64,000 nt of DNA from Streptomyces sp. CA-210063 (GTDB lineage: Bacteria > Actinomycetota > Actinomycetes > Streptomycetales > Streptomycetaceae), in contig NZ_CP102512.1 in assembly GCF_024612015.1 (NCBI RefSeq), positions 7,750,001 through 7,814,000 of the forward strand. The letters are read 5' to 3'. How positions within the stretch are numbered: position 1 is the first letter of the stretch; every line of letters begins with the position of its first letter. Below the pieces are notes generated by a model. The model was not told where the DNA came from. It worked only from the letters and a program-made list of their open reading frames with translations, and did not search any database. A program made the position numbers and the translations under genes. Shown here one piece after another: positions 44,801-53,239 of the stretch.

Positions 44801-46715
44801 ACGGCACATGACGCGGGCCGGTGATCACGCCGATGCCCAGATCGGCACGGGCCAGTGCGCGGCGGGTGCGCGCCGACACCACCGCCACGCCATGGCCGTC
44901 CGCCTGCAGGGAGCGGACCAGCGCGGCCGTGCGACGGTGCCCGGTGGGCAGCGGCTCGGGCAGCCCGAACCTGAGGTGCAGCCCCGGCGGTCCGCCGACC
45001 AGCCGCACCTGGCCGCACTCACCCGCCGCCCGCACCAAGTGATGGGCCAGCGCGTGCAGTTGGGGGATCAGACCGGCCACGGCGACGGGTGTCCCGTCCC
45101 GCACGACGAGCAGGACCCGCGCCCCCTCCTCGGCCCATCGCGCGGTCTGCGCCACCGTCTCCTCGGGCACCACGGCGTCGCCGCCGGGGCCGGTGTCCCT
45201 GCCGGTGAACGGCCGCAACTCCCAGCCCGTCCGCCGGGGCGGCGGCACGGAACCGCGGCCCCGCCCGTGCCGCCCCCGCCGCGGCCGCTCCGACTCGATC
45301 AGCTCGTGGATCCGCGCGTGCAACTCGTCGTCGTCCGGGCCGTCCGCCGCCTCGGCGGCCCTGCCTGTGCCGGTGGTCTCCTGCGCCTCGGCGGTCCGGC
45401 CGGTGTCGGCGGTCTCACCGGCCTTGCCGGTGTCAGCTGTCCCGGGGGTCTCGGCAGTCCCGCCGGTTTCACCTGTCTCATGTGCCGCGCCTTGTGGGGT
45501 CAGGCGCACCACGTGCTCGACCGTCCACCCGCCGGTGGCCAGCACGCGGGCGTCGAGGACGACCGTGTCGATCCGGTCGAGTCGGCGCAACGCCTCCGGC
45601 CGCAGCACCAGCGCTCCCCGGTCGGAGGCGGTCCGCGCCACCGAGCAGGCGAACGCCTCCTTGCCGAACCGAGGGCCCCTCGGCGTCCCGGCGGTCAGCA
45701 GCGCCAGCCCCCGGTCATGGCCGAGCCTGCCCACGGCGGTCAGTCCGTACGCCGCGAGGGACGCCGGCACCGCCACGTTGGCGTACCGTTCGCCCGGTCC
45801 CGGGGGCAGCGGGGCGGGTCGCTTGTGAGCCTGTACCGCGTCATGGCGGTACGTCCCCTCGTGCGCCGCCAGCCGGTGCGCCCACTGCTCCCACGCCCTG
45901 TGGCGGGCCTGCGTCTCCGCGTACCGGCCGCCGGCCAGCACGACGCTCACCGCGGCACCGAGCGGCCGGAACGTGAACGTCGTCAGCAGGAGGTTCGCCG
46001 CGGCCCAGCCCCGCTCCGCGGCCGTCTCACCGACCCGCCGGGCGACGCCCTCGCGCACGCCGGGCGTCGCCTCCGCGAGCTGGACCGCCGAGAGCACCAC
46101 CGGCGGCAGGCCGCGCAGCCGCAGCAGGTTGCCGACCGATGCGACCCCGAGCGCCACCACACCGGCGGCGAGCTGTACGGTCGCGGCGAGCCGCGGCCCC
46201 GCCGCCCCGGGGAAGCCCGCCGGACGCGGCGCCCGCCGCGCCCCGGTCCCGGCGGGACCGTCGTCCGCCACCGCGTTCCGGTGTCCCGACTCGCTCTCGC
46301 CGTCGGCGCGTTCGGCCGGACCTCCGGTGTCCCGGTCCGGCGCGGCGGCAATCTCCTCCCGAGCGACGGCGTCCGCGGCGGAGACCAGGGCGGCGACGCG
46401 CTCCAGGTCGGTCCCGGGCAGACAGCCGACGTAGACACAGCCCAGCGTGCCGTTGACCTCGGCGCGGCTCACCCCCGGCACCTCGCGCAGAGCGGACTCG
46501 ACCTCACGCGCCGCACCGGCCGTCCCGGGCCCGCCCAGGTGCCGCACCGCGACCTGCACGCCGCCGTCGGTCGGCCAGAGCCCGGGTGTACGGGGCCGCA
46601 GCGCGGGACCGACCACCGGCAGGGCCGCCGGTACGGCGGCCAGCATCTCCGCGGCCGAGCGGAGCGTGCCGGAGAGTCCGGACATTCCGGACCGGGAGCG
46701 CACTGGCCAGATCAC
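41871..46715 (-). CDS. Very large P-type cation ATPase with degenerate N-terminal ATPase half (CtpH/CtpI-like)
   Basis: About 1614 residues from the GTG at 46715, preceded by GGAGG at five bases; an ATG at 46685 is the alternative. The C-terminal ~850 residues are a complete P-type ATPase: LTGESEPV, membrane motif CAAVPEGLPFVATV (P2-like PEGL), phosphorylation site CFDKTGTLTEG near residue 1050, and GDGANDAPAIRIADVGIALG near 1345. The N-terminal ~750 residues hold an HMA-like fold without CxxC and a decayed second ATPase in which DTVVLDARVLATG replaces the DKTGT motif. A Thr/Glu/Gly-rich linker sits between. The layout matches mycobacterial CtpH and CtpI; the ion is unknown. Confidence 0.93.
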   Translation of the reverse strand: MIWPVRSRSGMSGLSGTLRSAAEMLAAVPAALPVVGPALRPRTPGLWPTDGGVQVAVRHLGGPGTAGAAREVESALREVPGVSRAEVNGTLGCVYVGCLPGTDLERVAALVSAADAVAREEIAAAPDRDTGGPAERADGESESGHRNAVADDGPAGTGARRAPRPAGFPGAAGPRLAATVQLAAGVVALGVASVGNLLRLRGLPPVVLSAVQLAEATPGVREGVARRVGETAAERGWAAANLLLTTFTFRPLGAAVSVVLAGGRYAETQARHRAWEQWAHRLAAHEGTYRHDAVQAHKRPAPLPPGPGERYANVAVPASLAAYGLTAVGRLGHDRGLALLTAGTPRGPRFGKEAFACSVARTASDRGALVLRPEALRRLDRIDTVVLDARVLATGGWTVEHVVRLTPQGAAHETGETGGTAETPGTADTGKAGETADTGRTAEAQETTGTGRAAEAADGPDDDELHARIHELIESERPRRGRHGRGRGSVPPPRRTGWELRPFTGRDTGPGGDAVVPEETVAQTARWAEEGARVLLVVRDGTPVAVAGLIPQLHALAHHLVRAAGECGQVRLVGGPPGLHLRFGLPEPLPTGHRRTAALVRSLQADGHGVAVVSARTRRALARADLGIGVITGPRHVPWDADVAARPDVVHMLLTALPEARRIGVLCTRLEGVGALTGGALGLFSPRPGAWRRVRLVTDAVTVAGMTAGFWAGRRLRARPAPAVVERTPWHSMTVRQVMARLGTSSEGLDEAEATRRRESEDRDRHDGALTLVGRIAEELANPLTPVLAIGGGISAALGSVLDAVLIGGVLGVDALVGGVQQERADHVARRLVEATSVRVNVRRAGQEEAVEAAADLLVPGDVIELRAGDAVPADCRVVRATGLEADESSLTGESEPVVKTAGPSAARAVADRTSMLHQGTTVAAGHALAVVVAVGNATEAGSAAGTDLEEGPPESGVERRLKGLGRWFLPLSVASGVALFAVELLRRRPLGAALGSAVSLCVAAVPEGLPFVATVAELAAARRLSARDTLVRSAPTIEALGRTDVLCFDKTGTLTEGRISLQQVSDGLERGSLERGAPDRLGPALRRIVATAALAGPTGPAASLAHPTDRAIAAGAELLEAAPTRAAGLASDTWDRVTELPFEPGRGFHAVLGRSGGRARIVVKGAPEVVLARCDRIRRDGDSRPFDDRAREAIEAETDRLARQGLRVLAVAERVLPSDAPQDDGELAELADVSDENLDGLCLLGLLGLADPVRVTAAESVRRLALAGVRIVMVTGDHPSTAAAISRELRPDEEPRLMTGTELDALDDAALTRRLPDVTVFARVTPAHKVRIVTALRAAGRTVAVTGDGANDAPAIRIADVGIALGSRATPAARSAADVVITDDRIETIVDAIVEGRSMWASVRKALGILLGGNLGEIAFTLATSVLTGRSALNARQLLLVNLLTDMLPAMAIAARPSAARPDKLLAEGPEASLGAALIRHIRLRAVVTTAAAASAWVVARATGTRGRADTVALVALVSSQLLQTLADAGRDPVVAAAVVGSLVALAVVVTVPGLSHFFGSRPLGPTGWTIALVSAVGSVALPAALRLVVPAQGTPESGSSPSGNPGAASRKP

Positions 46716-46756
46716 ACGGCCCTCCACCCTCGACCAGGGGTCGCCGTCGGCACCCC

Positions 46757-46826
46757 GAACAACGGCTCGAAGAACAGCCCGAACAGCAGCCCGAACAGCA
46801 GCTCGAAGAACAGCCCGGAGAACGGC
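46757..46826. repeat. Degenerate 12-bp repeats upstream of the ATPase start
   Basis: Units of the type CGAACAGCAGCC and CGAAGAACAGCC recur about six times between the GntR stop and the ATPase start. They stay open in the ATPase frame (encoding Leu-Arg-Ala-Val repeats) but lie upstream of the likely GTG, so they form part of its 5' leader. Confidence 0.65.
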
Positions 46827-46927
46827 CCCGGGAGAACACACGGCTCTCCTCAGTATGGGCACGCCTCAGCGGCATCGTCCTGCGCTGGCGGGCCGACTGG
46901 GCCGAAGAGGGGACCTGAACGGGACCA

Positions 46928-47569
46928 TCAGGCGGAATCGCCGGCGGCGCGGGGAGCGCACCCCAGCACATGCTCCTTCACCAGGCGGCCGATCTCCGGG
47001 TCCCGCCGCTGGAACGCCTCGACCAGGGCCTGGTGCTCCTCCGCGTACGACTGCTGGACCGTCCCCAGCCAGCGGATGGACAGTGCCGTGAACACCTCGA
47101 TGCCCAGCCCCTCCCAGGTGTGCAGGAGGACGGAGTTGCCGGCGGCGCGGACCATGGCGCGGTGGAAGCCGACGGTGTGGCGTACCTGGGACGTGCCGTC
47201 GGCGTTGCGGTCGGCCTCGTACAGGGCGGCGACGTGTGGTTCGAGCGCCGAGCAGTCCTCGGCCAGCCTCTCCGCCGCCAGCTCCGCCGCGATCGCCTCC
47301 AGCCCGGCCCGTACGGGGTAACTCTCCTCCAGGTCGGCCGCGGTCAGATTCCGTACCCGTACGCCCTTGTTCGGCGCGGATTCGATCAACCGCAGCGACT
47401 CCAGCTCGCGCAACGCCTCCCGTACCGGTGTCTGGCTGACCTCCAGCTCCGTCGCGATCCGCCGCTCCACGATCCGCTCACCCGGCTTCCACCGCCCGCT
47501 CACGATCCCCTCCACGATGTGCTCGCGGATCTGTTCGCGCAGCGAGTGGACGACGGGCGCGGAGGTCAT
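46928..47569 (-). CDS. GntR family (FadR-type) transcriptional regulator
   Basis: 213 residues from the ATG at 47569 (MTSAPVVHSLREQIREHI), with GGAG upstream. The winged helix (about 10-75) shows GRWKPGERIVERRIATELEVSQTPVREALRELESLRLIE. The FCD ligand domain (about 85-210) has VRAGLEAIAAELAAERL, HRAMVRAAGN and a metal-binding-type His pattern. Such regulators respond to carboxylates. Lying between E1 and E2 genes, it is a good candidate for control of pyruvate/2-oxoacid dehydrogenase expression. Confidence 0.92.
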   Translation of the reverse strand: MTSAPVVHSLREQIREHIVEGIVSGRWKPGERIVERRIATELEVSQTPVREALRELESLRLIESAPNKGVRVRNLTAADLEESYPVRAGLEAIAAELAAERLAEDCSALEPHVAALYEADRNADGTSQVRHTVGFHRAMVRAAGNSVLLHTWEGLGIEVFTALSIRWLGTVQQSYAEEHQALVEAFQRRDPEIGRLVKEHVLGCAPRAAGDSA

Positions 47570-47756
47570 GCGGGCTCCTTCGGCGGGGGACAGAGCCCCT
47601 GGGGCGGTGACCTCTAGACAATAAAGCCGCGACCCCGCCGGTGAGAGGCGCACGGGGGCGCTTTCGCGCAGGTGAGACGAGACTTACACGCTGCCATGGG
47701 AGGCCGTTTTGTAAAGACCCGTACCGGCCATGCCGTCCCGGTCGCCGATGACAGAA

Positions 47757-47797
47757 AACGGTGCCCCCGCCCGGAAACTCCGGGCGGGGGCACCGTT
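47757..47797 (-). terminator. E2 terminator hairpin
   Basis: An 18-bp perfect inverted repeat (AACGGTGCCCCCGCCCGG and complement) with an AAACT loop lies 17 bases past the E2 stop and upstream of gntR, separating the two. Confidence 0.9.
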
Positions 47798-47813
47798 CGG
47801 ACAGACGTGGCTG

Positions 47814-49613
47814 TTACAGGCCCAGCTCGACCTCGAACTCGCCCGCCTCCAGGATCGCCTTGACGGCCGTCAGGTAACGGGCCGCGTCGGCGCCGTCGAC
47901 CAGACGGTGGTCGTAGGAGAGGGTCAGGTAGGTCATGTCGCGGATGCCGATGACCGTGCCCTCCTCCGTCTCGATCACGGCGGGGCGCTTGACCGTGGCG
48001 CCGATGCCGAGGATCGCGACCTGGCCCGGCGGCACGATGATCGTGTCGAAGAGCGCGCCGCGCGAACCGGTGTTGGAGATCGTGAAGGTCGCGCCGGACA
48101 GCTCGTCGGGCGTGATCTTGTTGGCGCGGACCTTGCCGGCCAGCTCCGCCGTGGCCTTGGCGATACCGGCGATGTTGAGGTCACCGGCGTGCTTGATGAC
48201 CGGGGTCATCAGGCCCTTCTCGGAGTCCACCGCGATACCGATGTTCTCGGTGTCGAAGTAGGTGATCGTGCCCTCGCCCTCGTTGATCTTGGCGTTGACG
48301 GGCGCATGGGCCTTCAGCGCCTGGGCCGCGGCCTTGACGAAGAACGGCATCGGGGAGAGCTTCACACCCTCACGGGCCGCGAACGCGTCCTTGGCCCGGG
48401 CGCGCAGCTTCATCAGGCGCGTGACGTCGACCTCGACGACCGACGACAGCTGCGCCTGCTCGTGCAGCGCCTTGACCATGTTGTCGCCGATGACCTTGCG
48501 GATGCGCGGCATCTTGATGGTCTGGCCACGGAGGGGAGAGGCCTCCAGGGCCGGCGCCTTCTTGGCGGCCGGAGCGGCGGCGGTGGTCGGCGCCGGAGCG
48601 GCGGCAGCGGCCTTCGCGGCCTCGGCGGCGGCGATGACGTCCTGCTTGCGGATACGACCGCCGACGCCGGTGCCCTTGACGGCGCCCAGGTCGACACCGT
48701 TCTCGGCGGCGAGCTTGCGCACCAGCGGGGTGACGTACGCGCCCTCGTCCGTGGCCTTGGCCGCCGCGGGAACAGCGGCCGGAGCCGGGGCGACCGGAGC
48801 GGGCGCGGGAGCCGGCGCGGCCGGAGCAGCGGCGGCGGGCGCCGGAGCCGGAGCGGCGGGGGCGGCCGGCGCGGGGGCCGGAGCCGGAGCCGGAGGGGCG
48901 GCCGGGGCGGGCGCGGGAGCAGCCGGGGCCGGGGCAGCGGCGGCGGGCGCCGGAGCCGGGGCGGCCGGGGCCGGGGCAGCCGCCGGAGCGGCACCCGGGG
49001 CGCCGATGACGGCCAGCTTGGCGCCGACCTCGGCGGTCTCGTCCTCGGCGACCGTGATCTCCAGGAGCACACCGGAGGTGGGCGCCGGGATCTCGGTGTC
49101 GACCTTGTCCGTGGAGACCTCGAGGAGGGGCTCGTCGGCCTCGACGGAGTCGCCGACCTCCTTGAGCCAGCGGGTGACGGTGCCCTCGGTGACGGACTCG
49201 CCGAGCGCCGGGAGGACCACGTCGGTGCCCTCGGCGGAGCCGGCGCCGGCGGTGGCCTCGGCGGTCGGGGCCGGCGCGGGGGCGGCCTGCTCGGTGGAGG
49301 GCGTGGCCTGCGGGGCCGGCTCCGGAGCGGCGGCCGGCTCGGCGGCCGGGGCGGGGGCGGCGGCGGGCGCGCCCGTGCCGTCGTCGATCAGGGCCAGCTC
49401 GGCGCCGACCTCGACGGTCTCGTCCTCGGCGACCTTGATGGACGCCAGGATGCCGGCGGCCGGGGAGGGGATCTCGGTGTCGACCTTGTCGGTCGACACC
49501 TCGAGCAGCGGCTCGTCGGCCTCTACGCGCTCACCCTCGGCCTTCAGCCAGCGGGTGACAGTGCCCTCGGTGACGCTCTCGCCGAGCGCCGGAAGGGTTA
49601 CGGAAACCGCCAT
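47814..49613 (-). CDS. sucB: 2-oxoacid dehydrogenase E2 (dihydrolipoamide acyltransferase), two lipoyl domains
   Basis: 599 residues. Lipoyl domain 1 is about residues 1-76 and domain 2 about 125-200, each with the lipoylated lysine in [10 protein letters not shown]. Ala/Pro-rich linkers follow each (the second ~100 residues long). The E1/E3-binding domain (about 290-330: [24 protein letters not shown]) precedes the catalytic domain ending in [16 protein letters not shown] (His and Asp of the active site). Annotated succinyltransferases of this kind in actinobacteria often serve as E2 for both pyruvate and 2-oxoglutarate complexes. The lpd gene is 59 bases upstream, same strand. Confidence 0.95.
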   Translation of the reverse strand: MAVSVTLPALGESVTEGTVTRWLKAEGERVEADEPLLEVSTDKVDTEIPSPAAGILASIKVAEDETVEVGAELALIDDGTGAPAAAPAPAAEPAAAPEPAPQATPSTEQAAPAPAPTAEATAGAGSAEGTDVVLPALGESVTEGTVTRWLKEVGDSVEADEPLLEVSTDKVDTEIPAPTSGVLLEITVAEDETAEVGAKLAVIGAPGAAPAAAPAPAAPAPAPAAAAPAPAAPAPAPAAPPAPAPAPAPAAPAAPAPAPAAAAPAAPAPAPAPVAPAPAAVPAAAKATDEGAYVTPLVRKLAAENGVDLGAVKGTGVGGRIRKQDVIAAAEAAKAAAAAPAPTTAAAPAAKKAPALEASPLRGQTIKMPRIRKVIGDNMVKALHEQAQLSSVVEVDVTRLMKLRARAKDAFAAREGVKLSPMPFFVKAAAQALKAHAPVNAKINEGEGTITYFDTENIGIAVDSEKGLMTPVIKHAGDLNIAGIAKATAELAGKVRANKITPDELSGATFTISNTGSRGALFDTIIVPPGQVAILGIGATVKRPAVIETEEGTVIGIRDMTYLTLSYDHRLVDGADAARYLTAVKAILEAGEFEVELGL

Positions 49614-49672
49614 GGTTTCTGTTGCTCCTTAGGAATTGCGGAAGTCTGGATCGTCGCTTCGTCGACCGAGGG

Positions 49673-51061
49673 TCAGTCGTGCGAGTGCAGCGGCTTGCCG
49701 GCCAGGGCCAGGTGGGCCTCGCCCATCGCCTCGTTCTGCGTCGGGTGGGCGTGGATGAGCTGGGCGACCTCGGCGGGGAGCGCCTCCCAGTTGTAGATCA
49801 GCTGGGCTTCGCCGACCTGCTCGCCCATGCGGTCGCCGACCATGTGGACGCCGACCACGGCACCGTCCTTCACCTGGACGAGCTTGATCTCGCCCGAGGT
49901 GTTGAGGATCTTGCTCTTGCCGTTGCCCGCAAGGTTGTACTTCAGAGCGACGACCTTGTCCGCGCCGTAGATCTCCTTGGCCTTGGCCTCGGTGATACCC
50001 ACGGAAGCGACCTCCGGGTGGCAGTACGTCACCCGCGGCACACCGTCGTAGTCGATCGGAACGGTCTTCAGGCCGGCCAGACGCTCCGCCACCAGGATGC
50101 CCTCGGCGAAGCCGACGTGCGCGAGCTGGAGCGTCGGGACCAGGTCACCGACGGCGGAGATGGTCGGGACGTTCGTGCGCATGTACTCGTCGACGAGGAC
50201 GTAGCCGCGGTCCATCGCGACGCCCTGCTCGTCGTAGCCGAGACCGGCGGAGACGGGCCCGCGGCCCACGGCCACCAGCAGCACCTCGGCCTCGAACTCC
50301 TTGCCGTCGGCAAGGGTGACCTTGACACCGTCCTGGGTGTACTCGGCCTTCGAGAAGAAGGTGCCCAGGTTGAACTTGATGCCGCGCTTGCGGAAGGCGC
50401 GCTCAAGAAGCTTGGAGGAGTTCTCGTCCTCGACGGGGACGAGGTGCTTGAGGCCCTCGATGACCGTGACGTCCGAACCGAAGGACTTCCAGGCGGAGGC
50501 GAACTCGACGCCGATGACACCGCCGCCGAGGACGATCGCCGACTTCGGTACACGGTCCAGGACGAGGGCGTGGTCCGAGGAGATGATGCGGTTGCCGTCG
50601 ATCTCCAGGCCCGGCAGCGACTTCGGCACGGAGCCGGTCGCCAGCAGGACGTGGCGGCCCTGGACGCGCTGGCCGTTCACGTCGACGGAGGTCGGGGAGG
50701 ACAGGCGGCCCTCACCCTCGATGTAGGTGACCTTGCGGGAGGCGATGAGCCCCTGCAGACCCTTGTACAGGCCGGAGATCACCCCGTCCTTGTACTTGTG
50801 CACGGCCGGGACGTCGATGCCCTCGAAGGTGGCCTTCACACCGAACTGCTCGCTCTCGCGGGCCTGGTCGGCGATCTCGCCCGCGTGCAGCAGGGCCTTG
50901 GTGGGGATGCACCCCCGGTGCAGGCAGGTACCGCCGACCTTGTCCTTCTCGATCAGGGCGACGTCCAGGCCCAGCTGAGCCCCGCGCAGGGCCGCGGCGT
51001 AACCACCGCTACCACCGCCGAGGATCACTAGGTCGAAAACGGTGCTGGCGTCGTTCGCCAC
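49673..51061 (-). CDS. lpdA: Dihydrolipoyl dehydrogenase (E3)
   Basis: 462 residues from the GTG at 51061 (VANDASTVFDLVILGGG), with GGAGG seven bases upstream; longer frames run into a repeat. FAD-binding GGGSGGYAAALRGAQLG, redox disulfide GGTCLHRGCIPTK (CxxxxC), NAD-binding VLGGGVIGVEFASAW, ISAVGDL, and interface HAHPTQNEAMGEAHLAL with the catalytic His-Glu. It reoxidises the dihydrolipoyl groups of E2, producing NADH. It forms an operon with the E2 gene downstream. Confidence 0.97.
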   Translation of the reverse strand: MANDASTVFDLVILGGGSGGYAAALRGAQLGLDVALIEKDKVGGTCLHRGCIPTKALLHAGEIADQARESEQFGVKATFEGIDVPAVHKYKDGVISGLYKGLQGLIASRKVTYIEGEGRLSSPTSVDVNGQRVQGRHVLLATGSVPKSLPGLEIDGNRIISSDHALVLDRVPKSAIVLGGGVIGVEFASAWKSFGSDVTVIEGLKHLVPVEDENSSKLLERAFRKRGIKFNLGTFFSKAEYTQDGVKVTLADGKEFEAEVLLVAVGRGPVSAGLGYDEQGVAMDRGYVLVDEYMRTNVPTISAVGDLVPTLQLAHVGFAEGILVAERLAGLKTVPIDYDGVPRVTYCHPEVASVGITEAKAKEIYGADKVVALKYNLAGNGKSKILNTSGEIKLVQVKDGAVVGVHMVGDRMGEQVGEAQLIYNWEALPAEVAQLIHAHPTQNEAMGEAHLALAGKPLHSHD

Positions 51062-51238
51062 GTCACGTCCTCCATGCATGTGCGCCGTACGCCGGTCGTC
51101 CATGACCGGGCGGCGGCTGGGTGTCCGGCCGCTCTTCTTCGGCCCTGTGGTGGGGGCCCTGTCCTGCCGAGCCCCATCTTCGCACTTGTCCACGCCGAAC
51201 GAGACGCCGGGCTGCTGTGTGAGACGTCGCACAGAAAA

Positions 51239-51278
51239 CCCCGCGCCCCTGAAAGGGGCGCGGGGAACTGCGCGATCA
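51239..51278 (-). terminator. pepA terminator made of a reduced family A repeat (copy 6)
   Basis: CCCCGCGCCCCT, loop GAA, AGGGGCGCGGGG forms a perfect 12-bp stem, followed by AACTGCGCGATCAGCC, the outer part of the family A right arm. The left arm and centre are missing. It lies 67 bases past the pepA stop. Confidence 0.85.
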
Positions 51279-51331
51279 GCCACATACGGCCCGTAGTCGC
51301 CCTATTGCAGGACGAACCGAGCTGGTAGGTG

Positions 51332-52867
51332 TCACCCCAGGTCGCCGGAGGCAGCCCGCTCGGCCAGCCGCACCAGAGTCCGAACAGCCGTCCCGGTCCC
51401 ACCCTTGGGCGTGTACCCGAAGGGACCCCCCTCGTTGAACGCCGGCCCCGCGATGTCCAGGTGCGCCCAGGTGATCCCCTCGCCCACGAACTCCTTCAGG
51501 AACAACCCGGCGACCAGCCCACCGCCGTACCGCTCACCCATGTTCGCGATGTCGGCGGTCGGCGAGTCCATGCCCTTGCGCAGGTGGTCCGGCAGCGGCA
51601 TGGGCCAGGCCGGCTCCCCGGACTCCTCCGCCGCCTCGTGCACCGCGGAACGGAACGCGTCGTCGTTGGCCATGATCCCGAACGTCCGGTTGCCCAGCGC
51701 CAGCATCATCGCCCCGGTCAGCGTCGCCACGTCGATGATCGCGTCCGGCTTGTCCTCGGACGCCTTGGCGAGCGCGTCGGCCAGGACGAGCCGGCCCTCC
51801 GCGTCGGTGTTCAGGACCTCCACCGTCTTGCCGCTGTACATGCGCAGCACGTCACCCGGGCGGGTGGCGGAGCCGGACGGCATGTTCTCGGCGAGGGCGA
51901 GCCAGCCCGTGATGTTGACCTCGAGGCCGAGGCGCGCGGCGGCGACCACCGCGGCGAACACGGCGGCCGCGCCGCTCATGTCGCACTTCATCGTCTCGTT
52001 GTGCCCGGCGGGCTTGAGCGAGATACCGCCCGAGTCGTACGTGATGCCCTTGCCGACGAACGCCAGGTGCTTCTGCGCCTTGGGGCTGGTGTACGACAGC
52101 TGCACCAGCCGGGGCGTCGCCGCCGAGCCCGCGCCGACGCCGAGGATGCCGCCGTAGCCGCCCTTGGCGAGCGCCTTCTCGTCGAGCACGGTCACCTTGA
52201 TGCCGTGCTCCTTGGCCGCGGTCTGCGCGACGGCGGCGAAGGCCTCCGGGTCGAGGTCGTTCGGCGGGGTGTTGATCAGGTCGCGGGCGCGGTTCAGCTC
52301 CTCGGTCACCGCGATCGCGCGCTCGGCGGCCGCCTTGTGGGCCTTGTCCCGGGGCTTGGCGCCGAGCAGGGCGACCTCGGCGAGCGGCGCCTTGCCGTTC
52401 TTCGCCTTCGGGGCGTTCCTCGAAGGCGCGGTCTCCTTGTAGACGTCGAACGAGTACGCGCCGAGCAGCGCGCCCTCGGCGATGGCGCCCACGGCGTCGG
52501 CGTCCTCGACGGGCAGCGCGAACGCGGCCTTCTTCGTACCGGACAGGGCACGGGCCGCGGCACCGGCCGCGCGGCGCAGCGTCTCCGCGCCGAACGAGAC
52601 GTCCTTCTCGGGCACCGAGCCCAGGCCCACCGCCACCACGAGCGGCGCCTTGAAACCGGACGGCGCGGGCAGCTTCGTCACCTCGCCCTCCGCGCCCGAG
52701 GCGCCGAGGGTCGTCAGGACGCCGGCCAGCTTGCCGTCGTATGCCTTGTCCACGGCCTCGGCACCCGGCGCGATGACCGGGCCTTTGGCGCCCTTCGCGA
52801 CACCGACCACGATCGCGTCGGCACGGAGGCCCGACGCGGCGGCGGTGCTGAGAGTGAGAGCAGTCAC
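51332..52867 (-). CDS. pepA: Leucyl aminopeptidase (M17)
   Basis: 511 residues. The macro-like N-terminal domain (about 1-170) precedes the M17 catalytic domain: NTPPNDLDPEAFAAV, VGKGITYDSGGISLKPAG (metal Lys and Asp), MKCDMSGAAAVF, the signature NTDAEGRLVLADAL and HLDIAGPAFNEGGPFGYTPKGGTGTAVRTL. Di-zinc/manganese hexameric cytosolic peptidase that removes N-terminal leucine and other residues. Ends 271 bases before the lpd start on the same strand, with a terminator between. Confidence 0.97.
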   Translation of the reverse strand: MTALTLSTAAASGLRADAIVVGVAKGAKGPVIAPGAEAVDKAYDGKLAGVLTTLGASGAEGEVTKLPAPSGFKAPLVVAVGLGSVPEKDVSFGAETLRRAAGAAARALSGTKKAAFALPVEDADAVGAIAEGALLGAYSFDVYKETAPSRNAPKAKNGKAPLAEVALLGAKPRDKAHKAAAERAIAVTEELNRARDLINTPPNDLDPEAFAAVAQTAAKEHGIKVTVLDEKALAKGGYGGILGVGAGSAATPRLVQLSYTSPKAQKHLAFVGKGITYDSGGISLKPAGHNETMKCDMSGAAAVFAAVVAAARLGLEVNITGWLALAENMPSGSATRPGDVLRMYSGKTVEVLNTDAEGRLVLADALAKASEDKPDAIIDVATLTGAMMLALGNRTFGIMANDDAFRSAVHEAAEESGEPAWPMPLPDHLRKGMDSPTADIANMGERYGGGLVAGLFLKEFVGEGITWAHLDIAGPAFNEGGPFGYTPKGGTGTAVRTLVRLAERAASGDLG

Positions 52868-53239
52868 GGTGGTGAAATCTCGCTTCCGATTGAGTTTCGG
52901 TGGCCGAACGGATGGGTCGACGTGCCGTGAACGAGCCTAGGCCCTTGTTCGGCCCATCGGACCTGGGCGCGGGCCGGTTGTGCACGCGCCGCCCGCACGG
53001 CGTCCGCTGCGACCAGCCTCCCCGACTTTCGGCTCCGCCCGTGCAGGGAGATCCCCATGTCTTCGGCATAGGGGGATCCCTTGTCGCCGGGCCACCTGAT
53101 TTCGATCACTCCTGCGGGCGTTCACCCCTATGTGGCGTCATGGTCATTTCTGTGCCCTCTTATGCCATGACCTGGGTCACACTCGTCCCGGCCGTGAGTG
53201 ATCAGCTCATCGGTTTGAACTTCTGGGGGAGGGGCGAAC
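52868..53239. promoter_or_regulatory. Divergent control region, pepA / exopolysaccharide locus
   Basis: The 372-base gap between divergent starts holds no convincing gene. About 53130-53240 is relatively AT-rich. Within it GTCATGG (53137-53143) and CCATGAC (53165-53171) form an inverted repeat spaced by 21 bases, a candidate operator for the plus-strand locus. A strong purine-rich ribosome site (GGGGGAGGGG) lies just before the ATG at 53240. Confidence 0.5.

Noticed and set aside
42042..47321. A 1759-codon plus-strand open frame opposite the P-type ATPase
   Set aside because: High-GC antisense shadow: composition is Gly/Arg/His/Gln-rich without domains, whereas the minus strand encodes all P-type ATPase motifs.
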